Of a DNA stretch of 64,000 nt, positions 1-7,915 are shown in pieces. The notes below the pieces were generated by a model, which was not told where the DNA came from, made no database searches, and saw only the letters and a program-made list of their open reading frames with translations. Within the stretch, counting starts at the first letter, position 1. Each line of letters starts with the position of its first letter. This DNA is from Microcystis wesenbergii NRERC-220 (lineage in GTDB: Bacteria > Cyanobacteriota > Cyanobacteriia > Cyanobacteriales > Microcystaceae), in the NCBI RefSeq assembly GCF_032027425.1, contig NZ_JAVSJA010000001.1, positions 4,600,001-4,664,000 of the forward strand, given 5' to 3'. The translations under genes and the position numbers were made by a program.

Positions 1-1
1 T

Positions 2-667
2 GATAAAATTATTGTCACAGAAGAGATTAAAACTATTCAAGATTTAAAAGGCAAAAAAGTTGCAGTCGAAGAAGGCGTTGTCGGTGACTTTCTCCTCAGT
101 TTAGCCCTAGAAAAAGAGGGAATGAGCCGTAAAGATGTGCAAATTGTCCCCATGGAAACAGGGGCTGCTGCTGCCGCTTTTGCATCGGGAAAAGTAGATG
201 CAGTTGGTGCTTTTCCACCTTTTTGGTCAACAGCCCTTAAAAGAAAAGGTTCTAAAGAATTAATTAGTTCTAAAGCTTTTCCCGGTGCTATTCCCGATTT
301 ATTAGTTGTCAGTGCCAAATTGGTAAAAGAAAAACCAGAACAGGTTCAGGCTCTCGTAAAAACCTGGTTTGATGTCCGAGAGTTTATGGCTAAAAATCCC
401 CAAAAAGCCGATGAGATTATGGCCAAGCGTGCCGGCATTAGCCCAGAGGAATTGGACTTATATAAAGAGGGAACGAAGTTTTTCACCTTAGAAGAAAACT
501 TAGAAGCCTTTAGTCCGGGGAAAACCATGAAAAATATGCCCTTTGCCGCTCAAAAAATGGCTGATTTTATGAGGGAAGTTGGCTTTATTAAAAAAGTCCC
601 CGATCTAACAACCATTTTCGATGCCCAATTTGTCAAGGCGTTGGCAAATCAAGACAAAAAATCCTAA
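2..667 (+). CDS. ABC transporter substrate-binding protein, NitT/TauT type (5' end missing)
   Basis: The reading frame is open from the window edge, so the gene is cut and its signal peptide is not visible. About 221 codons remain. The segment reads as the second half of an NMT1/SsuA-like periplasmic binding protein: an LKGKKVAV-type strand at the start, a region around GAFPPFWSTA that would line the ligand pocket, and a helical C-terminus. It would capture a small anion or organic ligand (nitrate, sulfonate, taurine and thiamine precursors are known in the family) for the permease and ATPase that follow. The ligand cannot be read from the sequence. A 105-bp repeat element separates it from the permease gene. 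Confidence 0.85.
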   Translation, partial: DKIIVTEEIKTIQDLKGKKVAVEEGVVGDFLLSLALEKEGMSRKDVQIVPMETGAAAAAFASGKVDAVGAFPPFWSTALKRKGSKELISSKAFPGAIPDLLVVSAKLVKEKPEQVQALVKTWFDVREFMAKNPQKADEIMAKRAGISPEELDLYKEGTKFFTLEENLEAFSPGKTMKNMPFAAQKMADFMREVGFIKKVPDLTTIFDAQFVKALANQDKKS

Positions 668-732
668 TTAGTCCCTCGAGCATTATCTACAAGATTGATT
701 AGGGAGATAAGTTGACTTCAAGAATTGTTTGA

Positions 733-837
733 TAAGTACCTAAGAAAAATTAATTACACATATCTAACTACCTCTTGCCTTTTGCCTCTTGCCTTTTGCC
801 TATCCTAACCAAGAAATTAATTTTGCACGACTACTTA
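733..837. repeat. MITE-like element, family 2 (TAAGTA termini)
   Basis: This is a 105-bp element with imperfect terminal inverted repeats: TAAGTACCTAAG..AAATTAATT at one end, and its complement ending GCACGACTACTTA at the other. The middle is a run of TTGCCTC/TTGCCTT heptamers. Copies with the same ends lie at 12135-12239 (also 105 bp) and 24825-24918. It sits between the binding-protein and permease genes, so it probably interrupts an ABC-transporter operon. No coding capacity is seen. Confidence 0.75.
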
Positions 838-885
838 ACTGGGTGATATTGGCTATCAAAATTATTCTTTTCTTTTAAAAATCCC

Positions 886-1701
886 ATGACCACAACACCT
901 AAAACGCTTCCTCAAAGCACTTTTTGGCGGATTACCGAGGATATTCCCGAATCCCTCAAATGGACTTTAATGGTTTCCTCTATTATTGTCCCGCTGATTT
1001 TATGGTTACTAATCTCTAGTTTTGCGGGCATTGAATCCGTATTTTTGCCTTCTCCTTTAGCCGTTATTCAGGCCTTAGGAAAATTGGCAGAACAGGGCTT
1101 TTTAATTCAAGATACTATTACCAGTTTTTTACGAGTAGTTGGGGGCTTTTTTTTGGGAGGATTGTTTGCTATTCCCCTGGGGATTTTAATGGGAACTTTT
1201 CCGAGTATTCGTAGTTTAATGGAACCGATCATTGGCGTTGTACGTTATATGCCCGCTCCTGCTTTTATTCCCCTATTGGTTATTTATTTGGGTATTGGAG
1301 AAATGTCAAAAATTATGCTGATTTTTATCGGGACAATTTTCTTTAATACCCTGATGATTATGGATGCAGTTAAGTTCATTCCCCGTGAATTGATCGAAGT
1401 AACTTATACCCTTGGAGGAACGCGAAAACAGGTTTTATTTAAAGTGATTACTCCCTATATTATTCCTAATATTATTGATACTTTTCGCGTTAATATGGCG
1501 GCCGCCTGGAATTTGGTAGTGGTGGCGGAATTGGTGGCGGCCGATAATGGCTTAGGCAAACGCATTTTATTAGCCCAGAAATTTCTGAGAACCGATGAAA
1601 TTTTTGCCTGTTTAATTGTCCTGGGAATTATTGGCTTTGCCCTAGATTTAAGTTTTCGTTTGTTTTTGCAGTGGACTTGTAAATGGTCAATTACTCGTTA
1701 A
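886..1701 (+). CDS. ABC transporter permease, NitT/TauT type
   Basis: This 271-residue inner-membrane protein has about six hydrophobic segments and the BPD_transp_1 fold. The cytoplasmic EAA-type loop, which docks on the ATPase, reads ELIEVTYTLGGTRKQVLFKVITP around residues 168-190. Its length is usual for SsuC/TauC relatives. It lies between the binding protein and the ATPase on the same strand and should form the translocation channel of that importer. The ATG start leaves a roughly 218-base gap to the previous gene that contains a repeat element. Substrate unknown. Confidence 0.88.
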   Translation: MTTTPKTLPQSTFWRITEDIPESLKWTLMVSSIIVPLILWLLISSFAGIESVFLPSPLAVIQALGKLAEQGFLIQDTITSFLRVVGGFFLGGLFAIPLGILMGTFPSIRSLMEPIIGVVRYMPAPAFIPLLVIYLGIGEMSKIMLIFIGTIFFNTLMIMDAVKFIPRELIEVTYTLGGTRKQVLFKVITPYIIPNIIDTFRVNMAAAWNLVVVAELVAADNGLGKRILLAQKFLRTDEIFACLIVLGIIGFALDLSFRLFLQWTCKWSITR

Positions 1702-1771
1702 CTTAAAAACTCAATAACAGAGTTTATTCTGTCACCAGTAAAGTTATTTTAATGATAAGAGAAGAACCTTA

Positions 1772-2530
1772 ATGCACTTAGAAATTACTCAACTCAATAA
1801 AATTTTCATCACTAAACGAGGTGCTGTGGTCGCTCTGAAAGATATTAATTTACACGTTGAAAGTGCTGAATTTGTCTGTGCGGTCGGGGCCTCTGGTTCG
1901 GGAAAATCGACTTTGTTGCGAATGATTGCGGGTTTAGAGCTGCCCACTTCCGGCAAAATTACCGTTGATGGTGTTGAAGTGACAGGGCCAGGAGCCGATC
2001 GCGGCATGGTTTTTCAAAATTATACACTCTATCCCTGGATGACGATCCAAAAAAATGTTGAATTTGGCTTAAAACTACAGGGATTATCGACAAAAGAATG
2101 CTGGGAAGTGGCCTGTTATTATCTGGATATTGTCGGTTTAACCCAATTCGCTAATGCTTACCCTAGAGAACTATCGGGTGGGATGAAACAACGGGTAGCG
2201 ATCGCCCGCTCTCTTGCCTGTCATCCCAAAGTTTTATTAATGGACGAACCCTTTGCAGCTTTAGATGTACAAACCAAAGAAAGAATGCACGAATATTTAA
2301 TTGAAATTTGGCAAAAAATTAGGTGTAGTATTTTAATGATTACCCATGATGTGGATGAAGCGGTTTTTTTGGCTCAACGTATTTATGTTTTGAGTGCTAG
2401 GCCGGGGACTATACAACGGGAATTAACAATTAATTTACCCGTAGATCGTAATCATAAAATTAAACGACAAGCTCAGTTTTATGACTATACGGATGAAATT
2501 TACGGCCTGCTACGGGGTGAGAAATGCTAG
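1772..2530 (+). CDS. ABC transporter ATP-binding protein, NitT/TauT type
   Basis: This 252-residue ATPase subunit energises the importer encoded upstream. It shows Walker A GASGSGKST near residue 41, the signature LSGGMKQR near 134, Walker B VLLMDEPF near 155 and the H-loop TH near 190. It resembles SsuB/TauB/NrtD-type subunits. It follows the permease by about 70 bases and is probably co-transcribed with it. No regulatory C-terminal domain is present, unlike NrtC. Confidence 0.9.
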   Translation: MHLEITQLNKIFITKRGAVVALKDINLHVESAEFVCAVGASGSGKSTLLRMIAGLELPTSGKITVDGVEVTGPGADRGMVFQNYTLYPWMTIQKNVEFGLKLQGLSTKECWEVACYYLDIVGLTQFANAYPRELSGGMKQRVAIARSLACHPKVLLMDEPFAALDVQTKERMHEYLIEIWQKIRCSILMITHDVDEAVFLAQRIYVLSARPGTIQRELTINLPVDRNHKIKRQAQFYDYTDEIYGLLRGEKC

Positions 2531-2664
2531 AAAAAACTAGGGATCATCAAGAGTAGTCCTGGGTTGAAAACGAGTTAGAGCAGCAAAAATCATCCTTTAG
2601 AGATACTTTCGGTTATCTAGCATCGCCAAACAGCGATCGCTCGCTGCTGCCGCAAACCCTAAAT

Positions 2665-2880
2665 AGGGTTTGCTGAATAAATCTAAAAAGCTTGTTGGAT
2701 AAGGTTTTTAGGCTTTTTTGACCTCAAAAAGTGCCTAGCATTGGAGTGATCGGGGGTAAAATTCCTGGACTTTTTCCCTGAAAATTAGGTAATTGACCAC
2801 CTGAAAATGAGTAAAACCCCACACCCCACACCCCACACCCCACACCCTGCCACCACCGAAAAACTTTTTCAGCAGACCCT
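2665..2880. repeat. MITE-like element, family 1, copy a (TSD AAAT)
   Basis: This 216-bp non-coding element starts AGGGTTTGCTGAATAAA and ends with the inverted equivalent (..TTTTTCAGCAGACCCT). Both sides carry AAAT (2661-2664 and 2881-2884), consistent with a 4-bp target duplication. Inside is a CCCCACA heptamer array near 2818-2848. The sequence just upstream (GCAAACCCT) looks like the end of a further copy. The remaining 2531-2664 and 2885-3051 hold no gene that I can see; the latter should contain the ocp promoter. Confidence 0.85.
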
Positions 2881-3051
2881 AAATAAGTGATGGAACAGTT
2901 GTTCAACCATTAAGATTTAGTGATAATCCCGGGCAAGTGTGATCTAAAGTACAGCTTTTTTTGGGAAAGTTTCTCCATCGGTGCTGCCTTGGGGCGCAAA
3001 TATGATAGAATGAGAGTAAATTGATACAAAACTTTACTTCAAGGTGAATCT

Positions 3052-4014
3052 ATGCCGTTTACGATCGAATCAGCGCGGAGCATTTTCCCCAACACGCTAT
3101 CAGCGGATGTGGTTCCCGCCACGATTGCGCGTTTCAATCAGCTGAATACCGAAGATCAACTAGCCTTGATTTGGTTTGCCTACCTAGAAATGGGCAAAAC
3201 CATCACCGTTGCCGCCCCCGGCGCTGCTAGTATGGTGTTTGCCGAAAAAACCATGAATGAAATTCGGCAGATGTCACCCTTGCAACAATCGCAGGTGATG
3301 TGCGACTTAGCCAACCATGCTGACACCCCGATTTGTCGTACCTACGGCACTTGGTCTGCTAATATCAAACTGGGATTCTGGTATCAATTAGGACAATGGA
3401 TGGAAGATGGCAGTGTTGCCCCAATTCCCAAGGGTTATCAACTATCCGCTAATGCTAGTGCCGTTTTAGACGGGATTAAAAAATTAGAGTCGGGACAACA
3501 AATCACCGTTCTGCGGAATTGTGTGGTCGATATGGGCTATGATCCCAAGAAACTGGGCGATTATAACCGTATTTCCGAACCCGTGGTTCCTCCCCAAAAT
3601 ATTGCCGAACGGACCAAAGTTAGCATTGAAGGCGTTACCAATGCCACCGTCCTCAACTATATGGACAACCTCAACGCTAATGACTTTGATGTATTAATTG
3701 AATTATTCACCCCTGACGGCGCTCTGCAACCACCTTTCCAACGTCCCATCGTCGGTAAAGAGGCAGTATATCGCTTTTTCCGGGAAGAATGCCAAAATTT
3801 GAAATTAATCCCCGAATGCGGCGTAGTGGAACCCGCCGATGACGGTTTTACTCAGATTAAAGTGACGGGAAAAGTACAAACCCCCTGGTTTGGTGCAGGT
3901 GTGGGTATGAATATGGCATGGCGCTTCCTCCTAACTCCTGATAATAAAATTTTCTTCGTAGCGATCGATTTATTAGCTTCTCCGAAAGAATTATTAAACT
4001 TTGCCCGTGGCTAA
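3052..4014 (+). CDS. ocp: Orange carotenoid protein (photoprotection)
   Basis: This water-soluble carotenoid-binding protein of 320 residues is activated by blue light, binds the phycobilisome core and quenches its excitation. The N-terminal all-helical domain (about 1-165) and the C-terminal NTF2-like domain (about 195-320) are both complete. Carotenoid-contact residues are visible: W41, Y44 and W110 in the N-domain, and Y203 and W290 in the C-domain. R155 is present, with E246 as its likely inter-domain salt-bridge partner. A terminator-like hairpin follows, and the gene for its recovery protein is next on the same strand. Confidence 0.97.
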   Translation: MPFTIESARSIFPNTLSADVVPATIARFNQLNTEDQLALIWFAYLEMGKTITVAAPGAASMVFAEKTMNEIRQMSPLQQSQVMCDLANHADTPICRTYGTWSANIKLGFWYQLGQWMEDGSVAPIPKGYQLSANASAVLDGIKKLESGQQITVLRNCVVDMGYDPKKLGDYNRISEPVVPPQNIAERTKVSIEGVTNATVLNYMDNLNANDFDVLIELFTPDGALQPPFQRPIVGKEAVYRFFREECQNLKLIPECGVVEPADDGFTQIKVTGKVQTPWFGAGVGMNMAWRFLLTPDNKIFFVAIDLLASPKELLNFARG

Positions 4015-4058
4015 ATAGCTACTGAGAGAAATCATTAAAAATTCTGATGAAACTTATT

Positions 4059-4089
4059 AGAGTTCCTTGTCAAGTGAACTCTTTTTTTT
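4059..4089 (+). terminator. Rho-independent terminator after ocp
   Basis: The 7-bp arms AGAGTTC and GAACTCT enclose a 10-base loop and are followed by a run of T. It lies 45 bases after the ocp stop, suggesting that frp is mostly transcribed from its own promoter. Confidence 0.8.
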
Positions 4090-4243
4090 CTACAATTAAA
4101 AGGCTGACTTAAAAAAATTGGTAAATACACCGGTTTCTTCTCCGATCTAGGTAAGAATAACTAAACATCATTCTTAACAGGTGTCGGCGAAAAGAGTCGA
4201 GGTAGTTCAAAAACCAAAAATTATCATCCCTAAAACTAAAATC

Positions 4244-4570
4244 ATGCCTATGAGTGAAATAATTTGGTCAGATACCGAACAAGAAATTGCTCAAACTGCT
4301 TTCCAAAAAGCCTATCAGCGAGAAACTAGCACTTTAATAGAACATATTAAAGAACAGTCTGGTCAGATCACGGTTTTAGATGATATCTGGCAAATGCACG
4401 ATTATCTAAGCGCCCGACGACATCAGATTGATGGTAAATATGACTATCGCTATACTTCCCTAATTTTTGTCTTTGCTCAACTATTAAAGGAAGGATGGTT
4501 AAAGCTAGAGGATCTCAACGGTTTGGAAAAAGATAAACTAGCGAAAATCGCTGCCCTCTCGCGAATGTAA
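4244..4570 (+). CDS. frp: Fluorescence recovery protein
   Basis: This small, mostly helical protein binds active orange carotenoid protein and speeds its return to the dark form. The conserved core DDIWQMHDYLSARRHQIDGK holds the W, D, H and R residues known to matter in the Synechocystis protein. The frame is open from a GTG at 4181 (129 residues), but I prefer the ATG at 4244 (108 residues; another ATG at 4250), because the Synechocystis protein is functional from an internal methionine and the first 21 residues look low-complexity and basic. It is adjacent to ocp, as usual. Confidence 0.92.
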   Translation: MPMSEIIWSDTEQEIAQTAFQKAYQRETSTLIEHIKEQSGQITVLDDIWQMHDYLSARRHQIDGKYDYRYTSLIFVFAQLLKEGWLKLEDLNGLEKDKLAKIAALSRM

Positions 4571-4737
4571 ATTAATGATTAGCATTAAGCTATCAGCTTT
4601 CTGCTCCTAGTTGGGTGACTAAAAAATTCATCTCTAGATAATCAACCCCGTCTTAAGTTTTTCCTAAGCGGCAACCAATCCCGCTAGAATGAGTCAATCA
4701 TCCCGATCGCTTATCGCTTGTTTTGCACCTTTGGTTT

Positions 4738-5253
4738 ATGTTCAAAAATCTTTTACTTCCCCTAGGAATATCTATCTTTCTCGGTGTTTGTCAGTCTTTG
4801 TCAGCCGCCGAATCAGCTATCATCAAATACTACATCTTCCAAGGGTCCGTATCGGTATCAGAATTAAAGCAATTGAGCGAAACAGGCGAATTAGCTCCCG
4901 CTTTAGCGGCACAATTAAAGATGGCTAACCAAAAACCCGAAGAATTCCGCAAAATCCTTAATCGTCGGGTAGCGGTGGATGCCGTCTTTCTTTCCAAATT
5001 TCTTAATAGTTTTTTTGGCGAAAGTTTGCTAGACTATGCCGCCGAAATTGTCCACACCCCCAATCGAGCCGCTAGTCGGCAAGCTTTACGCGGTTCCCTA
5101 GTCACTTCTGCCCTCAACGATAACGAGATTCAAATCATCGAAGTCCTCGACAATTATCCCACCAGCGAGGTTCATCTGGATGGCAATCGTCTGCTGGATT
5201 TAATCAACCAAATTGAATCAGTATTGAAAAAAATGCCCCGTTTACCTTTCTGA
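4738..5253 (+). CDS. Secreted DUF1400 domain protein
   Basis: This 171-residue protein has a clear signal peptide (MFKNLLLPLGISIFLGVCQSLSA) followed by a DUF1400 domain, seen in the pattern 'YYIFQGSVSVSELKQLSETGEL' and 'FLNSFFGESLLDYAAEIV'. In other cyanobacteria this domain precedes an alpha/beta-hydrolase domain. Here it stands alone and the hydrolase part is absent. I chose the ATG at 4738 over the upstream TTG at 4723 because it starts the signal peptide exactly. Function unknown. A family-3 repeat element begins 12 bases after the stop. Confidence 0.75.
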   Translation: MFKNLLLPLGISIFLGVCQSLSAAESAIIKYYIFQGSVSVSELKQLSETGELAPALAAQLKMANQKPEEFRKILNRRVAVDAVFLSKFLNSFFGESLLDYAAEIVHTPNRAASRQALRGSLVTSALNDNEIQIIEVLDNYPTSEVHLDGNRLLDLINQIESVLKKMPRLPF

Positions 5254-5264
5254 TATCTAATAGA

Positions 5265-5368
5265 TAAGTAGGTAGGTGTTAAAAATTGTCCGATACCCCC
5301 CTTATTAAGGGGGGCAGGGGGGATCAAACCCAAAATCTATCTTCAATTTAATTATAATCAGTTACTTA
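5265..5368. repeat. MITE-like element, family 3, copy a
   Basis: This 104-bp element has inverted ends TAAGTAGGTAGG.. and ..AACCAGTTACTTA-like, with a central CCCCCCTTATTAAGGGGGG palindrome. Related copies lie at 27427-27657 (with an insertion), 36812-36875 (partial), 44915-45059 and 63809-63967. It is non-coding and can fold into a long hairpin. Confidence 0.8.
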
Positions 5369-5471
5369 TATTGGATATTCAGATGCGTTAGCCCAGCGTA
5401 ACGCATTCTCTGATCAGGTTTTCATGAATTGCGCTGTAAATTGAATAAATTAGGATAATCTGGTAGGAATA

Positions 5472-6386
5472 ATGACCACTTCTTTGTCTCGAAGGAAAAC
5501 AGTTAGCGGCAAACCTTTTTTAAAGTGGGCGGGAGGCAAAACTCAACTGGTTCCCAATATTCTATCTTTGATTAATTCCCAGATTTCTCAAGATTGTCAG
5601 TTTAACTACATTGAACCTTTTGTCGGAGGTGGGGCGGTTTTATTCTCAATCTTAAATAATTTTTATCCTGTCCAAAAAGTTATTATTAATGACATCAATC
5701 CTGATTTAATCATGGCTTATAATGTTATTAAAAATAATGTCAAAGAATTAATAGTCAAGCTAAAAAAAATTCAGCAGGATTTTTATGAACTTAAAAATCT
5801 AGAGGAACAACAAAAGTTTTTTTTGGATAAAAGAATAGAATTTAATTCTCGCAGCTGCGATGACGATATAGAAAAAACAGTTTTGTTATTATTTCTCAAT
5901 AAAACTTGTTTTAATGGACTTTATAGAGTCAATAGCAAAGGACTTTTTAATGTCCCTTTTGGAAAATATGTCAAACCATTGATCTGCAATGAAGAAAACT
6001 TATTAGCTGTCAACCATCATTTACAGAAAGTGACGATCCTACAAGGGGATTTTGTCCAAACCCTAAATTATGCCAATAACAAGACTTTATTTTATTTTGA
6101 TCCTCCCTATAAACCGATTAAAAAAACATCAGCTTTTACCTCTTATACTAAAGAAGATTTTAACGATGAGGAGCAAATACGATTAAAACAATTTATTGAT
6201 CGAGTGGATCAGGCTGGTTATAAATTTATTTTAAGCAATTCCGACGTTAAAAACTTTGACTCTGACAACAATTTTTTTGATGATTTATATAAAAATTATA
6301 ATATTCAACGGGTAAAAGCCCGACGAAATATCAATTCCCAGGGCAATAATAGGGGAGAAATCTGGGAATTACTGATCAATAATTGA
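5472..6386 (+). CDS. DNA adenine N6-methyltransferase, Dam/DpnM class (D12)
   Basis: This 304-residue methyltransferase transfers methyl groups from SAM to adenine N6. The SAM-binding motif FLKWAGGK is at residues 16-23 and the catalytic DPPY at 210-213. The order of motifs is that of the alpha (D12) class, which includes Dam and DpnM. Many D12 enzymes recognise GATC, but the specificity here is inferred only. The start ATG has AGGA upstream. The stop is followed 30 bases later by a PD-(D/E)XK protein, suggesting a type II restriction-modification pair. Confidence 0.9.
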   Translation: MTTSLSRRKTVSGKPFLKWAGGKTQLVPNILSLINSQISQDCQFNYIEPFVGGGAVLFSILNNFYPVQKVIINDINPDLIMAYNVIKNNVKELIVKLKKIQQDFYELKNLEEQQKFFLDKRIEFNSRSCDDDIEKTVLLLFLNKTCFNGLYRVNSKGLFNVPFGKYVKPLICNEENLLAVNHHLQKVTILQGDFVQTLNYANNKTLFYFDPPYKPIKKTSAFTSYTKEDFNDEEQIRLKQFIDRVDQAGYKFILSNSDVKNFDSDNNFFDDLYKNYNIQRVKARRNINSQGNNRGEIWELLINN

Positions 6387-6415
6387 CAAAAATTAAGCCT
6401 AACAGAAAAGAGGAC

Positions 6416-7192
6416 ATGAATAAAAATATTTCTTCAAGAGATCGAGGGTGGCAAGCTGTATTCGATAGATATAACTTGCACGATTATGATTTTTGTAATC
6501 ATCCTTATTTTATTAAGGCTGAACAGATTAAGGCAGCCACAAAACATTTTGAAACTACAGGGGAAAGAGAAGTAAGAATTTTATGTAAACAAGATACAAG
6601 AGAAAGCCGTCCAGAAGTTTTTAAAAAGCTAGGATTGTTTATTTTACCAGTCAAGAATGGAGAGTATGTGATATTAAAGGGCGAGGGTTATGTTGATATT
6701 CCTATCATAGAAACACCCATACAAAATTATCAAACTTTATTAGATTTTCAATTAGAAACTTCTTTGATAGGTGATTCAGAAATGCAACATCTGGACTTCG
6801 CTTACGCATCGAGTCTAATTCGTCACTTTATCAAAGATAATAGCCTAGTATTAACCATTCGTGGTAGAAAATATACCCCTGAATTTACACTAAAAATTAA
6901 TGATCATGTTCTTAAAATTAAAGGTGTACAAACAGAGGTGGATGCAGGATATGAAGGCAAGAACCAAATTGTCCTGATTGAAGCCAAAAACTTAAGTATA
7001 GACAATGTAATTATCAGACAGTTATATTATCCATCTAGACAATGGCAACTGCATACTAAAAAGAAAATTGTTACACTATTTTTTGCTAAGAAATCAAATA
7101 TATATTATTTATGGAAATTCGAGTTTGAAAATCCAGACAATTATAATAGTATTAAGCTGGTGGACTCAGCGAGATTTGAAATCATAAGCTAA
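6416..7192 (+). CDS. Putative type II restriction endonuclease, PD-(D/E)XK fold
   Basis: This 258-residue protein is not matched to a named enzyme by eye. It contains a plausible nuclease core: E174/D176, then strand QIVLIEAK with E189 and K191, followed by an RQLYYPSRQW helix. Direct proximity to the D12 methylase supports a cognate endonuclease. I chose ATG 6416 because AAGAGGA sits just upstream; a TTG at 6383 would overlap the methylase stop. The coding sequence is AT-rich compared with neighbouring core genes, in line with horizontal transfer. Confidence 0.65.
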   Translation: MNKNISSRDRGWQAVFDRYNLHDYDFCNHPYFIKAEQIKAATKHFETTGEREVRILCKQDTRESRPEVFKKLGLFILPVKNGEYVILKGEGYVDIPIIETPIQNYQTLLDFQLETSLIGDSEMQHLDFAYASSLIRHFIKDNSLVLTIRGRKYTPEFTLKINDHVLKIKGVQTEVDAGYEGKNQIVLIEAKNLSIDNVIIRQLYYPSRQWQLHTKKKIVTLFFAKKSNIYYLWKFEFENPDNYNSIKLVDSARFEIIS

Positions 7193-7268
7193 ATTTATCG
7201 TAGTTCTCATATCAGTTAGACGCAATTAACTCATTGTTGATTAAGCGGATCAGAATCTAGAATGTCTC

Positions 7269-7493
7269 TCATGAGAACCCTAGAATAAATCGACCATTTT
7301 GATCTGCAAAAAATGCCTCGTTTACCCTTGTAATAACATTTTTCAAAACCTGTAGCATACTTATAGAAAAGATAATTAAATCGTCAGCAAGTAATCTTAA
7401 TTTAGCCTCAATTTTGCTTTTTAAATCGGGTCGGCTTTTAATGATTATCTTAAAAGCTCGTTTAAAGGATGAGCTTAGAATTAATTTAGTCAT
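7269..7493 (-). pseudogene. Degraded RelE/YafQ-like toxin
   Basis: The N-terminal half (SSSFKRAFKIIIKSRPDLKSKIEAKLRLLADD) resembles YafQ/RelE-family mRNA-cleaving toxins. After residue ~39 the sequence stops resembling the family and no catalytic His/Arg pattern can be found, so a frameshift or deletion is likely. Its ATG overlaps the stop of an antitoxin-like frame upstream, the usual toxin-antitoxin arrangement. The whole locus appears inactive. Confidence 0.5.
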
Positions 7494-7698
7494 TGTTTAA
7501 TTCTGCGATAATATCATCAATGTTTCCCCGAAAGACTTTCCCTTGTTGGTAGTATTGACGCACTTGATGGATATTTTGGGCGATTTCTTCTCGTCTTTTT
7601 TCAATTTGTCTATATCGAATAATACTGATTAAATCATCTTGTTCATAGGGAAATTGTTTCCTCGATCGCTTCTTTTGGTAGTCCTCGACGAATATCAG
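7486..7698 (-). pseudogene. Antitoxin-like remnant without a start codon
   Basis: An open frame ends ..FRGNIDDIIAELNND and overlaps the toxin start codon by a few bases. The visible part (RYRQIEKRREEIAQNIHQVRQYYQQGKVF) is a charged helix plus a short tail of the kind seen in small antitoxins. Upstream in this frame there is a stop and no usual start codon, and the region overlaps a HicB-like frame. I read it as the C-terminal part of an antitoxin fused by a deletion to an unrelated antitoxin gene. Confidence 0.4.
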
Positions 7699-7801
7699 CT
7701 AAAGGTTTTAAGCTTTCTTTGACTTCTTCAATGGTTTCTCCTTGACCATTTGCACTTGGGATTTCAGGACAATGCGGGAGGCATTTTTGCGAGGGATTCA
7801 T
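7643..7801 (-). pseudogene. HicB-like antitoxin fragment
   Basis: This 52-codon frame contains CPEIPSANGQGETIEEVKESLK and RRGLPKEAIEETISL. These match the HicB antitoxin pattern (PE-x-x-G-A-x-GQG-x-T and a LPxEAI strand) but with the middle shortened and no DNA-binding tail. There is no HicA partner. It is probably a deletion product fused to the next antitoxin remnant. Confidence 0.5.
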
Positions 7802-7807
7802 GGTTGA

Positions 7808-7903
7808 AAACCTCCCGATCCTTCTCTTAGTTTAGAGCAGCGGGTTGAACAGTTAGAGAAAACGGTAAAAACCTTAGTAGAAATTCTCCTCGATAAAACT
7901 TAA
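7808..7903 (+). pseudogene. Small coiled-coil C-terminal remnant
   Basis: A short open frame (KPPDPSLSLEQRVEQLEKTV and onwards, ending LVEILLDKT) looks like the C-terminal heptad coil of a lost protein. A stop lies immediately upstream and no start codon is available. Function cannot be said. Confidence 0.25.
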
Positions 7904-7915
7904 GTCCCACTGAAC

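Noticed and set aside
3052-4570. A larger photoprotection operon around ocp-frp
   Set aside because: A terminator separates ocp from frp and the neighbours (ABC importer, DUF1400 protein) have no evident link to carotenoids.
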